From Parcubacteria group bacterium (GTDB lineage: Bacteria > Patescibacteriota > Minisyncoccia > Phycocordibacterales > Phycocordibacteraceae), in the NCBI GenBank assembly GCA_028286945.1, contig JAQBQR010000033.1, forward strand, positions 1 to 43,847: a DNA stretch of 43,847 nt. Reading direction: 5' to 3'. The notes beneath the pieces are model-generated. The model ran no database searches and was not told the origin of the DNA. It saw nothing but the letters and a program-made list of their open reading frames with translations. Position numbers and translations under genes: made by a program. Below are positions 37,668-43,847 of the stretch, in pieces; the first letter of the stretch is position 1, and each line of letters begins with the position of its first letter.

Positions 37668-38426
37668 CTAATGCGCTTCCTCCCCGTGTGGTTCCATGAT
37701 GCCAAGCTTGATAAAGAACAGCGTCAACATCGCGAAGACGACTGCCTGAATAAATCCAACGAACACTTCGAACATTTCCAGCGGCACTGGCAGGAAATAG
37801 GAAACGAAGAATCCCGCCACCACAATCATCACTTCGCCGGCAAAGATATTTCCGAAAAGACGGAATGAGAACGAAATGATGCGTCCGAGGTTCGAAAGTA
37901 ATTCGATGAGTCCCACGACGAAATTGATTGGTGAACTAAAATTAACGTACTTTTTTCCATATTTCCAGAACCCTAAGACCACGATGCCGGTGATCTCAAT
38001 CGTAAAGAATGAAATAAAGGCAAGCGCAAGCGTAAAGTTAAGGTCAGCACCTGGTGCACGGAAGAGAGGAATGAATCCTTCTGGTGCGTGGAAGCCCACT
38101 GATCCGATGCCTGGAATGAATGCCAGCTCATTTCCCACCAACACAAGCAAGAAGATGGTCATGATGAGCGGAAAGAACTTTCGAGCGTAATGTTCGCTCT
38201 CAAGCGTTTCTGTCATGTAGTTCAAAACCCCTTCAAAAAGCCATTCGATTCCCACCTGGAGCTTTCCAGGAATGAGTGCGATCTTACGACGGAAGTAAAA
38301 CGTGAACCCAATAAGGATAATCATCACGAGCCAGGTCATGAGAAGACTGTTCGTGAGGGTAAGGCCAAAAAGCGAGCCGACCTGTTCAGCCTTAAGTACA
38401 ACACTAATACCCGTGTTTGAATCCAT
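37668..38426 (-). CDS. atpB: ATP synthase Fo subunit a
   Basis: 'ELLSNLGRIISFSFRLFGNIFAGEVM'. Confidence 0.97.
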   Translation of the reverse strand: MDSNTGISVVLKAEQVGSLFGLTLTNSLLMTWLVMIILIGFTFYFRRKIALIPGKLQVGIEWLFEGVLNYMTETLESEHYARKFFPLIMTIFLLVLVGNELAFIPGIGSVGFHAPEGFIPLFRAPGADLNFTLALAFISFFTIEITGIVVLGFWKYGKKYVNFSSPINFVVGLIELLSNLGRIISFSFRLFGNIFAGEVMIVVAGFFVSYFLPVPLEMFEVFVGFIQAVVFAMLTLFFIKLGIMEPHGEEAH

Positions 38427-38449
38427 AAAAAAGCACGGCGCACCGCCGT
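38427..38449 (-). promoter_or_regulatory. Terminator-like hairpin in the atpB leader
   Basis: ACGGCG-GTG-CGCCGT then TGCTTTTTT immediately before the atpB ATG. Confidence 0.6.
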
Positions 38450-38527
38450 AATAGACATATTATAGCGTACCGGAAGAACTAATGAAAGCGTGGATAATGA
38501 CCGCCGTTGCCGTGGTATAACGGGTAG

Positions 38528-39370
38528 ATGAAAAGTGAAAACGGTACCGTATGGCAGCAACAAGTGCTGCCAATTGTCTTAACGCTTGTTGTCTGCGCTG
38601 CGCTCATAGGACTGGTCTATCTTCAGATTTCGTTACTTAACCGATTCAGTACCGAAGACATTTCACTGCGCGTCACCATTGCCGACATTCTCATTGGTAT
38701 GACGGTGTATTTGAAAACGTCCATCGACTTTGCGCTATTCATTGGAAACTTGATGCATACAAACGGTGGGTGGAAGAACCGCATAAGTATTGAATTGGGT
38801 ACCGCCTTAGGAAATGCTTTGGGCACGATGGCAGTGCTGGCTCTTTGGACGTTTTTCCGTGAAATCGACTGGCTTTTGGCCATTATGATTGTGCTCGCCG
38901 CGCTCGTCCTCTTTAAGCTCGCAGAATCAGGTCTTGATCACGCGAAACATACTGACCGTCAGTATCCTGCCTTTTTTAGGTACGCCGTGAAGGTTGTGGA
39001 AATATTCTTGCACCACGTAAACTGGTTCACTGCGCCTATATTGCGATACATCCTGCCAGAAATATCCATGAACGCCGGTAAGCGCAACGGATTCTGGGCA
39101 TTATTCGCCTTTGCGGTTGTCGTTCCGTTCATGCTAGGTCTCGACGACTTTGCGGGATATGTACCGCTCTTTTCGCTCGTAAATGTATTGGGCTTTAGTA
39201 TTGGAGCCTTCATTGCGCACGCATTCCTCAATATTCTTTTGTATATTTCTCCACAGAAAACAATTCAGGCAGTAAAAAACCCTCTCATTTCGTTTATAGG
39301 GAGCATTGCCTTCGTGGGACTAGGTGCGTGGGGCATCTTTGAGGCACTTCACCTCCTCTTTAGGTTCTAA
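38528..39370 (+). CDS. Multi-TM hypothetical membrane protein
   Basis: 280 aa; TATAAC-N6-ATG. Confidence 0.75.
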   Translation: MKSENGTVWQQQVLPIVLTLVVCAALIGLVYLQISLLNRFSTEDISLRVTIADILIGMTVYLKTSIDFALFIGNLMHTNGGWKNRISIELGTALGNALGTMAVLALWTFFREIDWLLAIMIVLAALVLFKLAESGLDHAKHTDRQYPAFFRYAVKVVEIFLHHVNWFTAPILRYILPEISMNAGKRNGFWALFAFAVVVPFMLGLDDFAGYVPLFSLVNVLGFSIGAFIAHAFLNILLYISPQKTIQAVKNPLISFIGSIAFVGLGAWGIFEALHLLFRF

Positions 39371-39394
39371 CAGTAAAATAGCGGGATAGTAAGA

Positions 39395-39426
39395 AATAGC
39401 ACTTCGCAAAAGCGAAGTGCTATTTC
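39395..39426. terminator. Bidirectional terminator AAATAGCACTTCGC-AAAA-GCGAAGTGCTATTT
   Basis: Perfect inverted repeat between convergent genes; includes the stop codon of the minus gene. Confidence 0.85.
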
Positions 39427-39965
39427 TTTTTCTTCAATCCCTCAAGGTCATCTAGGATCTGACGCACGTGCGAAGTGAGCTGTTCAAGTGTTACCGCCTG
39501 CTCCTTATCACGCTTCTCTTCCTCCTCATCTTCTTCGGTCATTTCTTCGATCTCTTCACCAAGCTCTTCAAGATCTTCCTGCATTTCACCCACATCTTCA
39601 GTAATCTCCTCAATATCTTCCTGGATTTCGTCCAGATCTTCACCAAGCTCTTCAACGTCTTCTTGAATCTCATCAATATCCTCTTCAACTTCACGGAGAC
39701 TTTGAGTGTTTTCGTTCACTGTCATCTGAATAAAGATAGCCAGGTAAATGGCTTCAAGGGAGAGCGCCGTGGTGAGTACCAGGAGCATCGTACTGAAATC
39801 CAAAAGCCCCACGAGCACAATAGCGAAACTAGATACGAACACTATTGTGTGCACGATCAAAGAGGTGGTTGAACCAATGCCCTTCGTAATGCGCTCAGTG
39901 ACGGTGGGGGTCTGCGGACGATTCTTCATGTATTGAACGTAGCTCGCTCGCGCAGGCTTGTCCAC
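39420..39965 (-). CDS. Two-TM protein with an acidic heptad coiled coil (start may be 39929)
   Basis: 'EEDIDEIQEDVEELGEDLDEIQEDIEEITEDVGEMQEDLEELGEEIEEM' after two TM segments. Confidence 0.75.
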   Translation of the reverse strand: MDKPARASYVQYMKNRPQTPTVTERITKGIGSTTSLIVHTIVFVSSFAIVLVGLLDFSTMLLVLTTALSLEAIYLAIFIQMTVNENTQSLREVEEDIDEIQEDVEELGEDLDEIQEDIEEITEDVGEMQEDLEELGEEIEEMTEEDEEEEKRDKEQAVTLEQLTSHVRQILDDLEGLKKKK

Positions 39966-40051
39966 TTATTTCATTGCGCAGATTATTGATGCGTCCTAGT
40001 TGTTAAAAAGCACGGTTCCCATACCTTTACAAAATAGCTACAATATATGGA

Positions 40052-41122
40052 ATGAATTCGCCTCGGTTAACTTCAAGCCTCATGCCGAAGCCTCGCAGCT
40101 CTCGGCCAGGGTCAGCGCGCCCTAAGCGCAAGTTCCCTTTTGTACCGATCATCATATGTATAGTCATTCTTGGAGCTGCAATCTTTTCTTTGCCTCTAAT
40201 TCTGGCAGTGGACGTTCAGCTGGCAAACAAAGCATCTGGTACCGGAGTTCCCTTTACCGTAACGGTTAATCCAGCACTTAAGACCATTCACACAGATCCT
40301 CAGGTAGAGGCATTGCTGGCGACTCCTCCCACTCAGCTCCCTGCAGCCGCAGGCTTCCTTACAAAATTGTTCCAATACGCTGCACTTAAGGTCGCTTCGC
40401 TCCCGATATATCAGCAACTTGCCGCAGCTGCCGGGGCGCCGAGTCTTTTCGTATCCGTTTCTGCAGGCACTCGTCAGGAACAAGTTGCACAGTCTTTTGG
40501 TACTCAGCTAGGGTGGAGTGCAAAACAACGCACACAGTTCATTACAGAATCAAAAGCGCTTGAGCCTGATCTTCCTCAAGGCAGCACCGTACCTGGTATT
40601 TATTTCGCAAGCATTAGTGATCCGAAAGATGTTGCCACACTCGTACATGACCGTTTCGATTCTGAAATTCTTTCGCGATACAGCAGCAGCACCGAAGCAC
40701 AGGTTCCTTTAAGCGACGCCATGACCATTGCATCTCTCATCCAGCGCGAAGCAGGCAGCTGGGATGATATGCGCATGATCTCCGGTATTATCTGGAATCG
40801 TTTGTTCATTGGGATGAAGCTTCAGGTGGATGCAACGCTTCAATACGCAGAAGCGAGCAAGGCTTCCGGAACAACGGGGTGGTGGCCTTCTGTTGAGCCA
40901 AAGGATAAATATATTAAGTCCGCATACAACACGTACCAGAATGCCGGTCTTCCTCCTGCACCAATTGCGAATCCATCCATCGCGGCGGTGGTTGCTGCAC
41001 TAAATCCGAAAAAGACTGACTGTCTCTTCTATTTCCACGATTCCCATAGCGTATTCCATTGTTCAAAGACGTACGCGGAACACGTGGCACTTTTGAAGAA
41101 GTATTACGGTCAGGGTAAATAG
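40052..41122 (+). CDS. mltG: Endolytic murein transglycosylase MltG-like
   Basis: 'DAMTIASLIQREAGSWDDMRMISGIIWNRLFIGMKLQVDATLQYA', 'YNTYQNAGLPPAPIANPSIAAVVAALNPKKTDCLFYFHD'. Confidence 0.93.
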   Translation: MNSPRLTSSLMPKPRSSRPGSARPKRKFPFVPIIICIVILGAAIFSLPLILAVDVQLANKASGTGVPFTVTVNPALKTIHTDPQVEALLATPPTQLPAAAGFLTKLFQYAALKVASLPIYQQLAAAAGAPSLFVSVSAGTRQEQVAQSFGTQLGWSAKQRTQFITESKALEPDLPQGSTVPGIYFASISDPKDVATLVHDRFDSEILSRYSSSTEAQVPLSDAMTIASLIQREAGSWDDMRMISGIIWNRLFIGMKLQVDATLQYAEASKASGTTGWWPSVEPKDKYIKSAYNTYQNAGLPPAPIANPSIAAVVAALNPKKTDCLFYFHDSHSVFHCSKTYAEHVALLKKYYGQGK

Positions 41123-41134
41123 GCTTCAGACAAA

Positions 41135-41165
41135 TAAAACGAATCTCCTCACGGGGGAGGAGATC
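41135..41165 (-). terminator. Terminator for the minus-strand microprotein gene
   Basis: ATCTCCTCC-CCCGT-GAGGAGAT then TCGTTTTATTT on the minus strand. Confidence 0.75.
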
Positions 41166-41194
41166 CAGGTGGCGGGAGTTTAAGCCCGCTGAAT

Positions 41195-41359
41195 TCAGCG
41201 CATGCTGTCCAGCACCTTAGCCAAACAGTCTGGGCATGTGGCGGTTAAACGACCTCCCGAACTGTGGCCTTTAGGCCAGGTTTTTGAATTTTCTCTCAGG
41301 AGTCCGCACAGCGTTATGAGGCCATTGTCCGCTGTTCTTGATCCTCGCAGGATATGAAT
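41195..41359 (-). CDS. Zn-binding-like microprotein (54 aa, GTG start)
   Basis: MGPKPLIHILRGSRTADNGLITLCGLLRENSKTWPKGHSSGGRLTATCPDCLAKVLDSMR numbered from an upstream GTG near 41377 in the track; H..LCG..CPDC pattern; GAGAGG upstream; downstream terminator. Exact start is uncertain between 41359 and 41377. Confidence 0.55.
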   Translation of the reverse strand: MHILRGSRTADNGLITLCGLLRENSKTWPKGHSSGGRLTATCPDCLAKVLDSMR

Positions 41360-41467
41360 GAGCGGTTTTGGGCCCACGTGTGGTTCCTCTCAAGAAGGAT
41401 GACAGAACCTTTGCAGAGTACGCCTAGTAGCCGCGCCTTACAAGAAAGATACGCATTCTTGACAAAA

Positions 41468-41503
41468 GTTAGTTCACGGGGCATGCTAATTTCGTGAACT
41501 AAC
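41468..41503. promoter_or_regulatory. 11-bp perfect dyad in a divergent intergenic region
   Basis: GTTAGTTCACG (41468-41478) / CGTGAACTAAC (41493-41503), right after TTGACA at 41459-41464. Confidence 0.7.
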
Positions 41504-41542
41504 GGATGATCGTTGATTTCTCCAGGAGTGAAAGGCCTGCTC

Positions 41543-41884
41543 ATGTTCAAGCACATTCTCACAGTCCTCGCCTACCTGCTGATCGCAGGCACGACCTACA
41601 TCTGGCTGGTCCGGTTCGAGGCAATGCCTGCGGACTGGGACCACCTTATCAGGACCGTGTCCATTCTGATGATCAGCATGCATGTGATGAAGTTCGATGG
41701 ACGCAACGCGCTGACAATCATCGCCGCGCTCGCGTCCTACTTCACGGCTTGGTGGCTGACCTCTACCCATGGCAGCGATTCGCTCATCTGGGTCTTTACC
41801 CTCGCAGCGTTTTCACTGCTCGTCATCGCCATCGCGCGGTGGCTGCCGGCGCCTCGAGAAACCTTTGAGCCGGCGGAGAGATAG
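41543..41884 (+). CDS. Small multi-TM membrane protein of atypical composition
   Basis: MFKHILTVLAYLLIAGTTYIWLVRF...; GC-rich codons; strong terminator downstream. Confidence 0.7.
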   Translation: MFKHILTVLAYLLIAGTTYIWLVRFEAMPADWDHLIRTVSILMISMHVMKFDGRNALTIIAALASYFTAWWLTSTHGSDSLIWVFTLAAFSLLVIAIARWLPAPRETFEPAER

Positions 41885-41889
41885 CCCAC

Positions 41890-41940
41890 GACCCGTTCGA
41901 CAGAAAGCCCGTCTCGGCTTTCGTCGAACGGGTCTTTCTG
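41890..41940 (+). terminator. Long terminator hairpin
   Basis: GACCCGTTCGACaGAAAGCC..GGCTTTCgTCGAACGGGTC then TTTCTG. Confidence 0.85.
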
Positions 41941-41976
41941 TAAAAGCTGACCTATCAGGCGCAGAGATTACAAGGA

Positions 41977-42873
41977 TTATTGAAGAGGGCCAAATCCCTC
42001 GCTCTGGAGACGAGCACTTTCAAGCGCTTTGAACTTTTCATGGAATGCTCCGGGAATCCTTCTATACACCGACAGAACGGCATCCATCTTGCTTGAGGTA
42101 TCTATTGTTCCTGAACCAATAGTGTTATCGAAAAACTCCTGTGCAAGTGCTTCCTGTGCTGATGGATCAAGACTAAGAATTTGATCACGAATTTCGAATC
42201 CCTTACCGCCGTCCCACTTTCCTTCTACAAGTCCCTCCATAAGAGCGTTGCTCAACTCTGGATGCGCTTCAGATTTCTGTTCGTTATTGAGTGGTATTGG
42301 TTCTCCTTGTTCAGCTGAATTTCCCGCTAATCTTTTCTTTACTTCGAGCTGCGCTGCGGTTGTCTGTACTGCAGCTTTTACACCTTCTAGGTAGCGAATC
42401 TGAGTCGCAAAAGCATTTTGTGTTTCCTGCGCAGCGTTTGCCTTGTTCCAGCCAGTTGTTGGATCATTTTCTCCATCTTCTGAAATTCGTTCGAATACTT
42501 TCTTTGCGTCTTCAAGACCGTCAGGAATACTTTCTTTTATTCGATCTCCAGTATCTGAGACTATGTCCATGTAGCTATATGCAAAGATAGTATTCTTTGC
42601 ATCAAGTTTGGCTAGATTTTCTGCAAGGAGTTTTGCACCTTCTCCTTCTTTGATATCTGGATTTGCTTGAATCTCCTTTTGTATTGATTCCACGAGTTCA
42701 GTTGCCTGCGTTGAATATGCCTCTGCTTCAGCTTCTGGGAACGTCATTTCTTCTGCTGCAGTTTCGGCAACTTCAGGTGCAACAGCTGTCGGGGATGTTT
42801 CTCTTGTAGCCATGTCTAAATAGCTAGTATCAACAGCTGGTTCCTGGTCTCTTTTGTCTGGGCCTTCGTGCAT
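41977..42873 (-). CDS. Hypothetical protein (ORF can extend to 42954)
   Basis: Long charged ORF; MHEGPDKRDQEPAVDTSYLD chosen as likely start. Confidence 0.65.
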   Translation of the reverse strand: MHEGPDKRDQEPAVDTSYLDMATRETSPTAVAPEVAETAAEEMTFPEAEAEAYSTQATELVESIQKEIQANPDIKEGEGAKLLAENLAKLDAKNTIFAYSYMDIVSDTGDRIKESIPDGLEDAKKVFERISEDGENDPTTGWNKANAAQETQNAFATQIRYLEGVKAAVQTTAAQLEVKKRLAGNSAEQGEPIPLNNEQKSEAHPELSNALMEGLVEGKWDGGKGFEIRDQILSLDPSAQEALAQEFFDNTIGSGTIDTSSKMDAVLSVYRRIPGAFHEKFKALESARLQSEGFGPLQ

Positions 42874-43027
42874 AGTCAAGATGAAATTTAGATAAAATAT
42901 AACTGTGTGTATTGTACCAAAGATTAAAACTAGGAAACGTAACCCTGCAGACATTTACAAATCCTTTCTCTATGGTACTTTTCCTTTGGGAATGTTCCCA
43001 AGATTCTATTTGCCTGGGAGGGCAATT

Positions 43028-43231
43028 ATGTCCCAAATGCCTCAGAAAAAAGGCGTGAAGATGATCCCAATGGGACTCATTCTTCTCGCCGTCATCCTCG
43101 GCCTCGGGTATGACCCCATCGGTCACTGGCTCGGGCAGAAGAATGGGCTGCTGCTCGTCAGCGCCATCATGATCATCGCGATCATCTTCTCTCCCGCGAT
43201 CGACCGCTACCTCAGGAATCGGAACTCCTGA
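43028..43231 (+). CDS. 67-aa two-TM protein of atypical composition
   Basis: GGGAGGG SD then ATG: MSQMPQKKGVKMIPMGLILLAVILGLGYDPIGHWLGQKNGLLLVSAIMIIAIIFSPAIDRYLRNRNS. Confidence 0.7.
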   Translation: MSQMPQKKGVKMIPMGLILLAVILGLGYDPIGHWLGQKNGLLLVSAIMIIAIIFSPAIDRYLRNRNS

Positions 43232-43255
43232 ACCACCCTATCGTTTTTGTGTAAT

Positions 43256-43293
43256 AACGTCCGGCCCTCACAGGTCGGACGTTCTGCTTTATT
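43256..43293 (+). terminator. Terminator hairpin AACGTCCGGCC..GGTCGGACGTT
   Basis: Inverted repeat followed by CTGCTTTATTT. Confidence 0.8.
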
Positions 43294-43543
43294 TAAAATG
43301 AGTTCTAATCCACCAACGCTTAATTGCGGGAAGAGAAAGCGTGGAGAGTAAGAAACCGAGCGTTGGTATAAAGGCACTTAGATAGAAATTTGATACACCA
43401 ATAGCCCACATAACTACTGACGCTATTACGTATGTAATAGCTGCAATTAGAAGTTTACGAAACAGGCTCGTCTCCCAAGCCTTATCTGCTTCAACGCGCT
43501 TATTTCTATCGCGAATGACTCTTAGTTCTTCTTCGATTTCCAT
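43289..43543 (-). CDS. Hypothetical two-TM protein
   Basis: 84-aa ORF with two hydrophobic segments. Confidence 0.6.
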   Translation of the reverse strand: MEIEEELRVIRDRNKRVEADKAWETSLFRKLLIAAITYVIASVVMWAIGVSNFYLSAFIPTLGFLLSTLSLPAIKRWWIRTHFK

Positions 43544-43545
43544 AC

Positions 43546-43847
43546 CTAGTCAATCTGATATTCCCATCCTGGCTGCCATGACTTCGTCTTGCGCCAGTCA
43601 TTAGCCATTGCTTCATCCCACGTCATTCCTTTGAGTATCACATCTAGAGCAATCTGCGGTGCTTTGTGAGCAACAATCGCTACGCTCTTACCGTCATAAT
43701 TTTTCTTTAGGAATTCTAGGAAATCTGCGACACGGTTTTTTACATCATCGTAGCTTTCACCGTTAGGAAATGGCTTATGGTGCATTTCCTTTTCTTGTAG
43801 CGGTTCAACAATTTCTGATGCAGCACCATTTAGGTCGCCATAGTTAC
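43546..43847 (-). CDS. Histidine phosphatase family protein, C-terminal part (runs off the window)
   Basis: Frame open to the window end (NYGDLNGAASEIVEPLQEKEMHHKPFPNGESYDDVKNRV...VAIVAHKAPQI). Confidence 0.75.
   Translation of the reverse strand, partial: NYGDLNGAASEIVEPLQEKEMHHKPFPNGESYDDVKNRVADFLEFLKKNYDGKSVAIVAHKAPQIALDVILKGMTWDEAMANDWRKTKSWQPGWEYQID

Noticed and set aside
39475-39700. Repeat array as CRISPR
   Set aside because: The periodic GA-rich DNA encodes an acidic coiled coil; no spacer/repeat alternation and no cas genes in the window.

Overview
This 43.8 kb window looks chromosomal and most resembles a Patescibacteria/CPR (Parcubacteria-like) genome; that placement is inferred from gene content and sequence style. 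Housekeeping content: priA (partial), def-fmt, an S30AE/HPF-like gene, a glutaredoxin, tRNA-Asn(GTT), tsaC, cydAB, leuS, ychF, a complete F1Fo ATP synthase operon (atpB-E-F-H-A-G-[55-aa ORF]-D-C) and mltG. A roughly 5.4 kb integrated element abuts tRNA-Asn. It has a large serine recombinase, an Xis-like HTH protein, a phage/plasmid-type Rep, an unlisted 56-aa ORF coupled to rep, and membrane proteins. Main points for follow-up: (1) a complete Nudix domain with a canonical Nudix box inserted inside leucyl-tRNA synthetase; (2) two apparently autonomous structured ncRNAs with consensus promoters and terminators (1162-1400 + and 30362-30648 -); (3) a pervasive leaderless layout (TANNNT box, 6-9 nt, then ATG) for many genes, contrasted with a few GC-richer terminator-bounded islands whose genes have Shine-Dalgarno-like sites; (4) one such island encoding a divergent Zn-microprotein/membrane-protein pair around an 11-bp dyad; (5) a recombinase whose last 12 codons and stop are antisense to the tRNA; (6) an unlisted 55-aa membrane ORF between atpG and atpD. 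All functional names come from reading motifs by eye; no database search was run.
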